From assembly GCA_913049755.1 (NCBI GenBank), contig CAJWXO010000005.1, positions 1 through 26,034 on the forward strand: a stretch of 26,034 nucleotides of DNA, read 5' to 3'. The position numbers and the translations under genes were made by a program. How positions within the stretch are numbered: position 1 is the stretch's first letter; each line of letters begins with the position of its first letter. This stretch comes from an uncultured Cryomorphaceae bacterium (GTDB taxonomy: Bacteria > Bacteroidota > Bacteroidia > Flavobacteriales > Schleiferiaceae). Under the pieces are notes generated by a model. That model made no database searches and was not told where the DNA came from. It saw only the letters and a list, made by a program, of their open reading frames with translations. Below are positions 15,894 through 25,016 of the stretch, in pieces.

Positions 15894-16886
15894 ATGATTC
15901 GGATAGCTGACATTGAGTTAGGAGAATTTCCACTTTTACTTGCGCCTATGGAAGATGTGAGTGACCCTCCCTTTCGCGCTTTGTGTAAAAAACATGGTGC
16001 TGACCTCATGTACACAGAATTCATTTCGTCAGAGGGTCTTATCCGTGATGCTTCAAAATCAGTTCAGAAGCTAGATATTTTTGAATATGAAAGACCTGTA
16101 GGAATTCAAATATTTGGTGCTGAGATACAAAGCATGAAAGAGGCTGCTGCAATATGCGAAAAGGTCAATCCTGATATTATTGATATTAATTACGGTTGCC
16201 CTGTGAAAAAGGTGGCATGCAAAGGAGCCGGTGCCGGAATACTCCAAGACATACCGAAAATGGTTAGTATGACTGCTGAGATAGTAAAATCAGTGGATAA
16301 ACCGGTAACAGTCAAGACCAGATTGGGTTGGGATTCCGATACAAAATATATTGTTGAGGTTGCAGAGAGACTTCAGGATGTGGGTATTCAAGCTATTAGT
16401 ATTCACGGCAGGACTAGAAAGCAAATGTATAAGGGAGAAGCGGATTGGTCGCTTATTGGAGATGTGAAAAACAATCCACGCATGCATATCCCTGTTTTTG
16501 GTAATGGTGATATAGATAGTGCGGAAAAAGTATTAAAAGTCCGCGATAGATACGGTGTTGACGGCGTCATGATTGGTCGTGCTGCAATCGGATATCCATG
16601 GGTATTCAATGAGATAAAACATTTTATGAAGACAGGGGATCACCTTGGCTCTCCTTCTTTGTTAGATCGGGTAGACGCTGCAAGGGAGCACTTAAAATTA
16701 GCTGTTCATTGGAAGGGCGAATCACTAGCAATAGTTGAAACACGAAGACACTATGCTAATTATTTTAGAGACTTCCCAAATTTTAAAGATTATCGAATGC
16801 GATTAGTTACATCAAATCAAGTTGAGGAGCTGATGGTCACGTTTGATGAAATATTAAGTGATTACGCCCCAGCTTTTGCTATCTAA
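15894..16886 (+). CDS. dusB: tRNA-dihydrouridine synthase, DusB type
   Basis: The 330-residue enzyme reduces uridine in the D loop of tRNAs using FMN and NADPH. The TIM-barrel starts LLLAPMEDVSDPPFR (residues 14-28), the catalytic Cys is C102 in NYGCPVKKV, and the FMN phosphate region VFGNGDI and MIGRAAIGYPW are present. Length and motifs fit the DusB/Nifr3 branch. I placed the start at the ATG 15894 because the upstream TTG at 15876 is part of the -7 promoter box; the leader would be about 10 bases. The gene is convergent with the LolC/E-like gene, their stops being 4 bases apart. Confidence 0.95.
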   Translation: MIRIADIELGEFPLLLAPMEDVSDPPFRALCKKHGADLMYTEFISSEGLIRDASKSVQKLDIFEYERPVGIQIFGAEIQSMKEAAAICEKVNPDIIDINYGCPVKKVACKGAGAGILQDIPKMVSMTAEIVKSVDKPVTVKTRLGWDSDTKYIVEVAERLQDVGIQAISIHGRTRKQMYKGEADWSLIGDVKNNPRMHIPVFGNGDIDSAEKVLKVRDRYGVDGVMIGRAAIGYPWVFNEIKHFMKTGDHLGSPSLLDRVDAAREHLKLAVHWKGESLAIVETRRHYANYFRDFPNFKDYRMRLVTSNQVEELMVTFDEILSDYAPAFAI

Positions 16887-16890
16887 TTGA

Positions 16891-18108
16891 TCAAGCTTTC
16901 TCTCTAAGTCTCAATGTGCTTACAGAAATTTTTTGAGATGCAAAAAAGCTCAGTACCATTCCAATAAGTATTACATAAACACAAACTTGTATGCTTTGCA
17001 AAAATGAGAATTCAACAGGATAAGCATCAACTATGTATCCATCCCCTAGTGGGATTAACCCAAAAACAGTTTGTGCCCAAATAGCAAGGCCGCCAAAAAT
17101 CAATCCTATCATTGACCCCACAACACTTACCCATGTTCCTGACCAAAAAAAGCTTTGCCGAATTTTCTTTTCAGATAATCCAAGCGCCGAGAGGATAGCT
17201 GATTGAGGCTCCCGTTCCATTCCTGATAATATTGTTGATGAATATAGTCCCAGAGAAGCTAAAAGGACTATGAATGCCAATATTGCTGAGGTTATTAGCC
17301 CTTCGCTTTTCATGACTCTAAATATTGCAGCTTCTTGATCTTCAGGCGTTCTCATTTCAAATGCAGAATTCTCTAAAACTTGATTAATTTCCTCATGCAG
17401 GGTATTTAAAGAATTTATTTTTTCTGGAAGTTCCCATATTTGAATTGATGACCACCTTTGATCCTGACCCCATCGGCTTAGGCTGCTCAAAGAGACAAGA
17501 ATATGTTTGCTATCAATTTTTGAATTTGTACGAAATATTGCTTGAGGAGATAATACTTCTCTGAAAAATGTTCTGCTGAAATTAAGTGATAACCTCCCTT
17601 TATTTCTGGGCCATAATAATTCAATAGAATTTAAACCATTTAACTCTATGAGCCCCAGGTTTCTCGCAACTCCAGAGCCAAGCCATATAGATTTTGGGGT
17701 CGCCTTTGTGGTCAGCTCAGAGGTTAGTGAGTCCAGCCAAACAAAGGATTTTAAGTGGTTGGCCGGTAGGCCAATTACATCTACAAGCAGTTCTTTTTCA
17801 TTTAACCTGATAACTGCTTTTTGCTCAAGAATTGGAAACCAATTATAATTAGTTGAATTTAATTTTGAAATAAGAACACTGTCAGGGTCAAAACGTCCTT
17901 CTTCTTTTGAAAATATTTCGGCAATAGGGTGAATTTCTTCAAATGATGATTTTACCAAACTTTCAAGTCCATTGAATGCAGACAAGACAATAATCATTGC
18001 TGCGGTCCCCACGCAAATTCCAGCGGCTGCTGCTCTTGTGACCCCATTCGATAATCGCCTTCCAAGCAGGTAGCGCCAGCCGAGTTTAGCAGGGTGGGAA
18101 GAATTCAT
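16891..18108 (-). CDS. FtsX-family ABC transporter permease, LolC/LolE-like
   Basis: The 405-residue protein has the FtsX/LolE layout: start WRYLLGRR, first membrane helix (about residues 24-46), a periplasmic domain of about 225 residues, and three C-terminal helices (about 273-295, 320-345 and 370-390). Two pieces are typical of the lipoprotein-release permease group: GICVGTAAMIIVLSAFNGLE and MEREPQSAILSALGLSEKKI. Such permeases work with a LolD ATPase to hand lipoproteins to carriers, but no ATPase is encoded next to it. It follows rbfA by 6 bases, so the two are co-transcribed; the pairing looks ordinary for this phylum. Confidence 0.88.
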   Translation of the reverse strand: MNSSHPAKLGWRYLLGRRLSNGVTRAAAAGICVGTAAMIIVLSAFNGLESLVKSSFEEIHPIAEIFSKEEGRFDPDSVLISKLNSTNYNWFPILEQKAVIRLNEKELLVDVIGLPANHLKSFVWLDSLTSELTTKATPKSIWLGSGVARNLGLIELNGLNSIELLWPRNKGRLSLNFSRTFFREVLSPQAIFRTNSKIDSKHILVSLSSLSRWGQDQRWSSIQIWELPEKINSLNTLHEEINQVLENSAFEMRTPEDQEAAIFRVMKSEGLITSAILAFIVLLASLGLYSSTILSGMEREPQSAILSALGLSEKKIRQSFFWSGTWVSVVGSMIGLIFGGLAIWAQTVFGLIPLGDGYIVDAYPVEFSFLQSIQVCVYVILIGMVLSFFASQKISVSTLRLREKA

Positions 18109-18114
18109 CCGATA

Positions 18115-18474
18115 TCAAATAATAGGATTCTCTCCGCCTTCACGAAGGATTTTATCAATATTAGCCTCGTACTCCATTGAGTCATCTAGGTGATAATATA
18201 AAGTGGGAATGATTCGCAATTGATTTCTGACTTGTTTTGCTAAATCAGCTCTTAATTTTGATGTGTTTTCTTTTACGAATTTTAGCACATCATCTGATTT
18301 TTCTATCGGAAAAACACTAAGATAACTTCGTACTAATCCCAGGTCTGGACTTACTCTCACTTTACTGACAGTGATTAGCGTTCCCGGAAAGTGACTAGCT
18401 GCTTGTCTTCTAAATATTTCTGCTAGGTCACGTTGCAGAACACTGGCTATCTTTTTTTGACGTTTGCTTTCCAT
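18115..18474 (-). CDS. rbfA: Ribosome-binding factor A
   Basis: The 119-residue protein has the RbfA pattern SKRQKKIASVLQRDLAEIFR at the start, followed by the KH-like fold with VSKVRVSPDLGLVRSYLSVF and a C-terminal region IPTLYYHLDDSMEYEANID. RbfA binds the 30S subunit and assists maturation of the 5' end of 16S rRNA, notably in the cold. Length is usual. The ATG at 18474 lies 4 bases after a near-match -7 box (TACTTTTA), so the mRNA may be leaderless. Confidence 0.95.
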   Translation of the reverse strand: MESKRQKKIASVLQRDLAEIFRRQAASHFPGTLITVSKVRVSPDLGLVRSYLSVFPIEKSDDVLKFVKENTSKLRADLAKQVRNQLRIIPTLYYHLDDSMEYEANIDKILREGGENPII

Positions 18475-18540
18475 TTGGTAAAAGTACGAAGTACGTTCAT
18501 TGCTAGCCGAATCCAGGTCAGTCGTACTTTCGTCAAATGG
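18471..18540. promoter_or_regulatory. Mirror-symmetric divergent promoter region of rbfA and the ABC exporter
   Basis: The plus-strand arm CGTACTTTCGTCAAATGG (18523-18540) and the minus-strand arm CGTACTTTTACCAAATGG (18488-18471) agree in 15 of 18 bases, facing outward with 34 bases between. Each arm holds a -7-like box (TACTTTCG at 18525-18532, TACTTTTA at 18486-18479 on the minus strand) and an ATG 4 bases later. For the exporter, TTG at 18500-18502 is a possible -33 element with a 22-base spacer. Confidence 0.6.
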
Positions 18541-20387
18541 ATTCTTTTTATCGAATACTCGGTTTTGGTAAAAATTATAGTGCTGCAGCCTGGGCTGCCG
18601 TTCTTTTTTATGTTGTTTATACCTTATTTCAATTGGCAGGTATAGGCATGATTATTCCAGTTATGGACATAATTCTTAATAATGGATCTCAATTTGAATT
18701 AACTCAAGATGGATCAAATCAATTAACAGGCCTTCAAGATTATATCAATAATATCGTTAACCAAGGTATTTTGACTTACGGCTCATTTGGAATTTTATGG
18801 CGTGCATGTTTCATTTCATTTGGGCTTTTTCTCGCCAAAAATATTTTTAGATATGCAGCGCTTTGGCAAATGGCAAGTTTACGTGGAGGGATTACTGCCA
18901 AATTGAGACAAGCATTACATCATAAGATTTTAAAAATATCGCCGGGTAAATTATCTGAAAACAGGAAAGGGGACCTTTTAGCTAGAGCGTCATCTGATGT
19001 CACTGAGATTGAATATGCTGTTCTTGCTGGACTGGAAATCATAGTGCGTGAACCCCTGGTTATTATTGGTTCATTGGTCATATTATTTTCAATGAGTTTC
19101 TCTTTGACAATTTTTGTCCTTGTCATTGCTTCAATCGCAGCTTTCTTGCTTCAATTGGTGAGTAAGAAATTAAAAAGAAAGTCCAACCTGGCACAGAGCA
19201 AATTGGGGATGGTGTTGAGTGCTTTAGATGAAAGTATCTCTGGCCTAAGAGTTATCCAGGCTTATCAAGCTGAAAGTCGCCAGCGGCGTCACTTTGAAAA
19301 CCATAACAATCAGGCTGAGAATACTCAAATTAGTGTGTTTCGCCGTCGTGATTTGGCTAGCCCAATTAGCGAGATAATTGGCATATCTACCCTTTTGCTA
19401 ATCTTACTATATGGGGGTGCTCAGTCTCTTGCAGGTCATGGTATGACTGGCGCTGCTTTAATAGGTTTTGCTCTATTCTTTTATCAATTGATCCCTTCCT
19501 TTAAGTCGATTTCAAATGGGCTATATAACGTTCAAAAAGGAAGTGCTGCAGCAGAAAGATTGTTTGAGATACTAGACAAAGAGGAAGATATAAAGGATCC
19601 AAATAATATTGTTAAAGGTCAAAGTCTGAAAAACGGAATTGACTCAATTGAGTGGGACGCGGTAAGCTTAAAATATCCTGACGCCAATAATTTTGCCTTA
19701 GAAAATTTTTCAGCAAGAATAAATAGAGGAGAGACAGTTGCTATCGTTGGCCCGTCAGGTGGAGGTAAAACCAGCTTAATCAATTTATTGATTCGAGCAA
19801 TTGACCCATCCTCTGGTAGTGTCCGGTTAAATGGTATTCCAGTTTGGCATCAACAGGAGCCATCATGGCCAATGCATGAGGTCCGTTCCATTTTCTCTTT
19901 AGTTACTCAAGACTCTATTATTTTTCATACTACCGTTAGGGAGAACATCTCTTTAGGGGATCCTAATCCTGATAAAAATAGAGTTGTTGAGGCTGCAATC
20001 TCTTCTCAGGCTAAAAGCTTTATCGATGATTTGCCTGATGGCTTTGATTGTGTGCTAAAAGAGGGTGGGTCATCTTTGTCTGGAGGCCAGAGGCAAAGAA
20101 TAGCATTGGCTCGAGCAATATATAGAGGTTCTAATGTTTTGTTATTGGACGAGGCAACTAGTGCATTGGATACTGAAAACGAATCACGAATTCAAAAAGC
20201 TCTAGATGCGGCTTCTGCAAATCGCACGACCATTGTAGTGGCGCATAGGTTAGCAACTGTTCAGAAAGCTGATCGTATTTTAGTTGTTAACCAAGGAAGA
20301 TTAATAGAGTCTGGAAGTCATTCTGAATTGATATTAAAATCAGGCCTTTATTCACAGCTTGTAAAGACTCAATCTTTTGTAGATTAA
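18537..20387 (+). CDS. ABC exporter, MsbA-like (fused membrane and ATPase domains)
   Basis: The 616-residue half-transporter has a six-helix exporter domain (about residues 15-330) and a C-terminal ATPase domain. The ATPase shows Walker A GPSGGGKT at 405-412, the signature LSGGQ at 514-518, Walker B LLLDE with D538 and E539, and the switch His H570. It acts as a dimer in the inner membrane. MsbA-type members flip lipid A-core or other lipids, others export drugs or peptides; the cargo cannot be read from sequence. The ATG at 18537 is only 4 bases after the -7 box, predicting a leaderless mRNA. The epimerase gene follows after 10 bases. Confidence 0.93.
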   Translation: MDSFYRILGFGKNYSAAAWAAVLFYVVYTLFQLAGIGMIIPVMDIILNNGSQFELTQDGSNQLTGLQDYINNIVNQGILTYGSFGILWRACFISFGLFLAKNIFRYAALWQMASLRGGITAKLRQALHHKILKISPGKLSENRKGDLLARASSDVTEIEYAVLAGLEIIVREPLVIIGSLVILFSMSFSLTIFVLVIASIAAFLLQLVSKKLKRKSNLAQSKLGMVLSALDESISGLRVIQAYQAESRQRRHFENHNNQAENTQISVFRRRDLASPISEIIGISTLLLILLYGGAQSLAGHGMTGAALIGFALFFYQLIPSFKSISNGLYNVQKGSAAAERLFEILDKEEDIKDPNNIVKGQSLKNGIDSIEWDAVSLKYPDANNFALENFSARINRGETVAIVGPSGGGKTSLINLLIRAIDPSSGSVRLNGIPVWHQQEPSWPMHEVRSIFSLVTQDSIIFHTTVRENISLGDPNPDKNRVVEAAISSQAKSFIDDLPDGFDCVLKEGGSSLSGGQRQRIALARAIYRGSNVLLLDEATSALDTENESRIQKALDAASANRTTIVVAHRLATVQKADRILVVNQGRLIESGSHSELILKSGLYSQLVKTQSFVD

Positions 20388-20397
20388 TTCCCGGTAT

Positions 20398-20811
20398 ATG
20401 ATAAGCGCATTTGAAAGAATTGAACATATTGGAATAGCTGTAAGCGATATAGCTTCAGCAGAGATTTTGTATTCTAAAATATTAAATTCAAAACCCTACA
20501 AACGTGAGCAAGTATATAGCCAGGCTGTCATCACCTCTTTTTTTAAGGTTGGAGACAATAAAATTGAATTACTTCAGGCAACGAGTTCGGATTCTGCCAT
20601 CGCTAAATACATAGCCAAAAGGGGAGAGGGCATGCATCACATTGCTTATTTAGTTTCCGATATATCTCATGAAATGAAACGTTTATCGGAAGCTGGGTTT
20701 TTATTATTAGACAATGAACCTATTGTCGGTGCGGACAATATGTTGGTCGCTTTTTTGCATCCAAAAAGCACAGGTGGAACTTTGATAGAGCTCTGTCAAT
20801 CAATTGATTAA
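20398..20811 (+). CDS. mce: Methylmalonyl-CoA epimerase
   Basis: The 137-residue protein is a two-module VOC-fold enzyme that interconverts the (2R) and (2S) forms of methylmalonyl-CoA in propionate metabolism. Metal-ligand candidates are visible at the expected places: H10 in IEHIGIAV, Q60 in IELLQAT, H80/H81 in GMHHIAYLV, and E131 in TLIELCQ. Length is typical. It is the second gene of a two-gene transcript with the ABC exporter, without an obvious functional link. The mutase is not in this window. Confidence 0.92.
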   Translation: MISAFERIEHIGIAVSDIASAEILYSKILNSKPYKREQVYSQAVITSFFKVGDNKIELLQATSSDSAIAKYIAKRGEGMHHIAYLVSDISHEMKRLSEAGFLLLDNEPIVGADNMLVAFLHPKSTGGTLIELCQSID

Positions 20812-20820
20812 AATATAAAG

Positions 20821-20846
20821 TATGCTCTTATAATATTATGAGCATA
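20821..20846. terminator. Hairpin between convergent genes, possible bidirectional terminator
   Basis: TATGCTC (20821-20827) pairs with GAGCATA (20840-20846), and AAG/CTT outside can extend the stem with a bulge. It lies between the convergent epimerase and beta-propeller genes. On the minus strand a loose T-rich run follows the hairpin; on the plus strand no T tract follows, so termination is uncertain. Confidence 0.4.
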
Positions 20847-20849
20847 TAC

Positions 20850-23800
20850 TTATCTTGGAAATATATTTGGAGGTAATTCAGCTTTAAGCTCCTCTGATAA
20901 ACTTAACCAATCATTATCCAGCAAGTTCTGAACACTATTTGTGGCGGCTTTAGTTTTTGCTAACCATAGATCATGAATCGCCATGATATTTGTTGTTGGC
21001 TTGCCACTCATTTGCCATAAATAGGACCTAAATTGACCGTTGGTATATGTCCATGCTTCTGGCTGCTCAAAATACCCTCTTTTGATATCATCTTTCCCAA
21101 ATAGAGCTATGCGCTCTTTTTCAATTTTCTTTTTAAATTCTTTGATATCCTTCAAACGATTCTTAAAGAGCGTACTGTCCTCCTCGGTTCTGAGCTTCAA
21201 TAATTTCTCAAAAACTTCAATAGATTCTTTTACCTCATAGAGTCTTGTTACCGCGTCTGCTAATTTTTTTGTAGGTTCATGAAGACTCCTTCTGAATGTT
21301 AATTCAGCATCCCACTCAGCGTCGTCAATGATTGTTCTTGGATCATTGATTACATTAATCATTGTAGAATCTGAATCCTCCTTGAAGTTAAATACCACTT
21401 TATACATTCCTGGTTTGACGGATGCTCCACGAGGGTCGTTCTTTTTCCTTTTCTCACTTATTTTCTTAAATTGTGGCCCACGAACTCCTCGTTCACACAT
21501 ATCCCAAACAAATGAATAGATTCCAGCATCGGAGGAGTCTATTTTACGCTCGATGTGTCTTATTAGAGATCCAGATGAATCATAAATATCAATTTTCAAT
21601 GGATTTTTTACCTTCTCTGGAAGGTTGTCCAGGTAAATGCGCATTCTCGCTCCTGTAGATCGATTTTCCCCTTTAAAGGCAGCGTCTCCTTGAAACCTTA
21701 TTCCATCGCTTACCATAAACTGAGCATGAACTGCCTCAGGACTTTGAAATGCTTTAAGAGTTTTCCCTTGGGTCTGTTTATTTGCTATTGCTCTTAATGG
21801 TCTTAGATCATCTAATACCCAGGCAGCACGGCCAAAAGTTCCTAGAATAAGATCCGACTCGCGCTCTTGAATAGCCATATCTTGAACTGGCATTGTGGGC
21901 AAGCCAGTCCATTTCTGCCAATTCTCCCCATAATCGGGGCTTATCCATAATCCAGTCTCTGTCCCTAGATAGAGTAACTCTTCTACTTCGGGATCCTGAA
22001 TCATACTTAAGCAATGTCCATTTAAGGAGGATTTCCTCAATAGATTTTCCCATGTTTTCCCATAATTTTTTGTGTGAAACAGATAAGGGGTCCAATCATT
22101 CTGACGATAATTGTTTACTACGGCAAATGCCTCTGCCTCATTGTGCTTGGATGCTTGAATCTGAGCTACCCATCCACCTTCAGGAAATCCTTTGATTTTT
22201 GCACTCGTATTGGCCCATGTTTTTCCAAAGTCTTTAGAAATTTGAATATTACCGTCATCGGTACCAACCCAGATAACACCTTCTTTTTTTGGTGATGGAG
22301 CGACACTGATAATGCAGGTGTGGTTTTCTGCGCCTGTTACATCAGGTGTCAAGCCACCGGACTCTAATGCTTTCTGCTTTTCTGGATTATTTGTTGTTAA
22401 ATCTGGGGATATAATCTTCCAATTCCGTCCTTGGTCTTCGCTGTAATGCAAGAATTGAGATCCATAATAAATTGCATCTTCATTATACGGGTCTTGAGCA
22501 ATTGGTGCATTCCAATGCCAACGTAAATTATTGCCCTTAGGGTGTACAGGTTTTATAAGCTCAACGCCTCCTGTACGGGTGTCTACTCTGCCTAAATACC
22601 CTTCTTGGGCCATGGCATAGACAATACGGGGATTGCTAGGGTGAGGCACCACATCAAATCCATCTCCAAAATATAACTCTTGCCATTCACTATTTCCTAT
22701 GCCGGTACCTATCCAAGAATATGCAGGGCCCTTCCAGCTGCCATTGTCTTGCATTCCACCATATACATTGTAAGGTTTTTGATTATCTACGTTGATATGA
22801 TAAAATTGTGCTACGGGAAGGTTTTCTATGAAACGCCATGAAGATCCACCGTCCCAGGTTATATTCATTCCGCCATCATTTCCTTCAATCATATGTCCGG
22901 GACGCTTGGGGTCCATCCAAAGCGCTTGATGATCCGGATGTACTTTATAATAAGGGGCTATTACACGCCAAGATTTTCCACCATCATCACTCCGAGTCAT
23001 AATGCTCCACAATGAGTAGATGGTATTTTCATTAAATGGATCTACATGCAGATCAGAGTAGTAGAATGGTCGGTTTCCAATATTTTCATCTTCACTAACC
23101 ATCTTCCATTTGAACCCACCATCGGTGCTTTTGTACAAGCCATTTTTTTCCTTGTTTTCCACCAAGGCATAAACTGTTTTTGAATTGCTTTGAGCAACGG
23201 CGATGCCGATACGTCCTAATTCCCCTTTGGGTAAACCATCCTTGTCCGTTATTTTTTTCCAGTTCTCTCCTGCATCTAAAGTCATGTACAGTCCTGATCC
23301 TTCTCCTCCACTTTTAAAATACCAAGGCCATCTTCGATATTCCCACATCGCACAGAACAGTTTATTTGGATTTGCTGGATCAATTATTAGATCGGCAGCT
23401 CCCGTTCGGTCATTATTATAAAGGATTTTTTTCCATGTCTTACCTCCGTCGATCGTCTTATAAACCCCTCGTTCTTTGGTGTCTCCCCAGGCAACACCAA
23501 ATGCAGCGATATAGACAATATCAGAGTTCCTTGGGTCGATCACTATTTTATGAATATGCTTAGTTTTCTCTAGACCTACCAATTCAAAACTTTTTCCTCC
23601 GTCAATACTTTTGAATAATCCCGCACCGCTGGATTGTGAGTTTCTCGGGTTTCCTTCTCCCGTTCCCACCCATATAACATCAGAATTGTTAGGGTCTAAC
23701 TTGACCACTCCAATTCCTGCTGTAGGTTGATCATCCCAGATAGAATTCCAGCTTTGCCCTGCATTGGTGCTGCGCCACAAACCCCCAGAGGCACTTCCAG

Positions 23801-23975
23801 CATATATTATATCAGGATTGCCAGGGTCTACGTCAATTGAAGTAATTCTTCCAGACATTCCTGCTGGACCAATATTTCGAAACGACATCCCTTCGAGTAC
23901 TTTGTTTTCTATTTGGGCTGAAATCAAATATGGAATTAGGAAGAGAAAAGAAAAGAGTATTTGTCGATTTTTCAT
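20850..23975 (-). CDS. Exported BNR/sortilin-like beta-propeller protein, 1041 aa
   Basis: After a signal peptide (MKNRQILFSFLFLIPYLISAQ) comes a large region of repeated propeller blades with BNR/Asp-box motifs such as STNAGQSW, SIDGGKSF, TIDGGKTW, TLDAGENW, STDGGFKW, SDDGGKSW and SKDFGKTW. The start RNIGPAGMSGRITSIDVDP and the order of blades match the large Bacteroidota proteins often annotated as glycosyl hydrolase or VPS10/sortilin-like. From about residue 720 a different part follows, a strand-rich domain (YDSSGSLIRHIERK) and a helical, charged tail. No sorting domain or lipobox is seen, so it is probably periplasmic. Catalytic activity is unproven in this family. It lies 27 bases downstream of an AraC-type regulator gene on the same strand. 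Confidence 0.85.
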   Translation of the reverse strand: MKNRQILFSFLFLIPYLISAQIENKVLEGMSFRNIGPAGMSGRITSIDVDPGNPDIIYAGSASGGLWRSTNAGQSWNSIWDDQPTAGIGVVKLDPNNSDVIWVGTGEGNPRNSQSSGAGLFKSIDGGKSFELVGLEKTKHIHKIVIDPRNSDIVYIAAFGVAWGDTKERGVYKTIDGGKTWKKILYNNDRTGAADLIIDPANPNKLFCAMWEYRRWPWYFKSGGEGSGLYMTLDAGENWKKITDKDGLPKGELGRIGIAVAQSNSKTVYALVENKEKNGLYKSTDGGFKWKMVSEDENIGNRPFYYSDLHVDPFNENTIYSLWSIMTRSDDGGKSWRVIAPYYKVHPDHQALWMDPKRPGHMIEGNDGGMNITWDGGSSWRFIENLPVAQFYHINVDNQKPYNVYGGMQDNGSWKGPAYSWIGTGIGNSEWQELYFGDGFDVVPHPSNPRIVYAMAQEGYLGRVDTRTGGVELIKPVHPKGNNLRWHWNAPIAQDPYNEDAIYYGSQFLHYSEDQGRNWKIISPDLTTNNPEKQKALESGGLTPDVTGAENHTCIISVAPSPKKEGVIWVGTDDGNIQISKDFGKTWANTSAKIKGFPEGGWVAQIQASKHNEAEAFAVVNNYRQNDWTPYLFHTKNYGKTWENLLRKSSLNGHCLSMIQDPEVEELLYLGTETGLWISPDYGENWQKWTGLPTMPVQDMAIQERESDLILGTFGRAAWVLDDLRPLRAIANKQTQGKTLKAFQSPEAVHAQFMVSDGIRFQGDAAFKGENRSTGARMRIYLDNLPEKVKNPLKIDIYDSSGSLIRHIERKIDSSDAGIYSFVWDMCERGVRGPQFKKISEKRKKNDPRGASVKPGMYKVVFNFKEDSDSTMINVINDPRTIIDDAEWDAELTFRRSLHEPTKKLADAVTRLYEVKESIEVFEKLLKLRTEEDSTLFKNRLKDIKEFKKKIEKERIALFGKDDIKRGYFEQPEAWTYTNGQFRSYLWQMSGKPTTNIMAIHDLWLAKTKAATNSVQNLLDNDWLSLSEELKAELPPNIFPR

Positions 23976-24002
23976 AGTAATGAAGATAGAGTAATAGAAT
24001 AA

Positions 24003-24881
24003 TTATTGTGAGATACGATACTTCCTTGGTGTTGTACCATACTTTTTTTTGAAAGCTGCAATGAAATGGCTCGGATTTGCATACCCAATATTAAAAGCAA
24101 CATCGTTTACTGATTGAACTCCTTGATTTAGCATCCGTCTTGCATGATTAAGTCTTGTATCCATAGCATACCCATAAACTGTCGTTCCGTAAACTTCTTT
24201 GAATCCAGCTTTAAGTCTGTATTGGTTTAATCCAGTCTGTTCTGATAGCTGCTTTATTGTAGGTGGATTTTTCCAGTCATTCATCATTATTGATTTTGCC
24301 TGATGAATTTTTTGAACCGTGTCTTCATCTTTTAGAAATGGACAGGCAACTAAATTGGGTTCGGAACTATGAAAATAAAGCCCCAGTATTTCCATGATTT
24401 GCCCTAGATGCGCAACTCTTTGAGCGTTAGGACTGAGGCGATTATGAAAAAGTTGTTCGAGCAAGATCCGCATATTTGAATCGACAGATTTCTGATCATA
24501 AATAGGTCGATTTAACGGGGCGCTGCCCAGGAATGGTAGTTCAATATTATCCGGTTCGTCTCGAATAAAAAGGGAGTGCATTCGACTCAGTGAAATTTTA
24601 ATGCATGTCAAGCGATGCTCCTTGGGAAAGCTTGCTTGGGCAATTAAGGTGCTATCGGGATTGTAGATGAAAAAACTCTGGCCATCAGGCAAAGGCCGCA
24701 TATACATAGGTCCAAACTGAAAAGTGATCTCACCATCCATTCCAAAGAGAAGAAAAATATCGTTTGCTTTCAGCTCAATTTCTATTGGAGCAGAAAACGC
24801 ACGTTTTCCAATAACTAAAAGATCAATTCCATCAAAAATCTCAGTAAATCTTATTGGGGTATTTTCTTTTAATTCTGGCAT
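24003..24881 (-). CDS. AraC-family transcriptional regulator, PchR-like
   Basis: The 292-residue protein has an N-terminal sensing domain of about 190 residues and a C-terminal double helix-turn-helix domain (about 195-292). The latter shows TIKQLSEQTGLNQYRLKAGF in the first half, and in the second VNDVAFNIGYANPSHFIAAF followed by KKKYGTTPRKYR. The first half (KLKxGFKEVYGTTV-like) resembles PchR, the pyochelin-responsive subgroup. The ligand is unknown. The gene lies directly upstream of the beta-propeller gene with 27 bases between them, so it may be co-transcribed with it. Confidence 0.9.
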   Translation of the reverse strand: MPELKENTPIRFTEIFDGIDLLVIGKRAFSAPIEIELKANDIFLLFGMDGEITFQFGPMYMRPLPDGQSFFIYNPDSTLIAQASFPKEHRLTCIKISLSRMHSLFIRDEPDNIELPFLGSAPLNRPIYDQKSVDSNMRILLEQLFHNRLSPNAQRVAHLGQIMEILGLYFHSSEPNLVACPFLKDEDTVQKIHQAKSIMMNDWKNPPTIKQLSEQTGLNQYRLKAGFKEVYGTTVYGYAMDTRLNHARRMLNQGVQSVNDVAFNIGYANPSHFIAAFKKKYGTTPRKYRISQ

Positions 24882-24904
24882 TGTCTTTTTTCTTAAAAAG
24901 TCTT

Positions 24905-24912
24905 CAAATTTA
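24905..24912 (-). promoter_or_regulatory. -7 promoter box of the AraC-family gene
   Basis: On the minus strand TAAATTTG is an exact TAnnTTTG match, ending 23 bases before the ATG at 24881. A -33 TTTG is not evident, as can be expected for a promoter that depends on an activator. Confidence 0.45.
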
Positions 24913-25001
24913 ATCTATATCTGATATAATAAAATTTAAGGATAGTTTATTTTTTGAATAAATTTTTTCTTTTTAGGGTATTACTATAATCTCAAAGATT
25001 A

Positions 25002-25009
25002 TACTTTTG
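25002..25009 (+). promoter_or_regulatory. -7 promoter box of the 54-aa gene
   Basis: TACTTTTG is an exact TAnnTTTG match, ending 7 bases before the ATG at 25017. No clear -33 element is seen. It implies a leader of at most a few bases. Confidence 0.55.
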
Positions 25010-25016
25010 TCAACGA

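Noticed and set aside
21808..22195. Overlapping frames of about 95-100 codons inside the beta-propeller gene
   Set aside because: Shadows of the 1041-aa frame, with no motif, promoter or conserved features.
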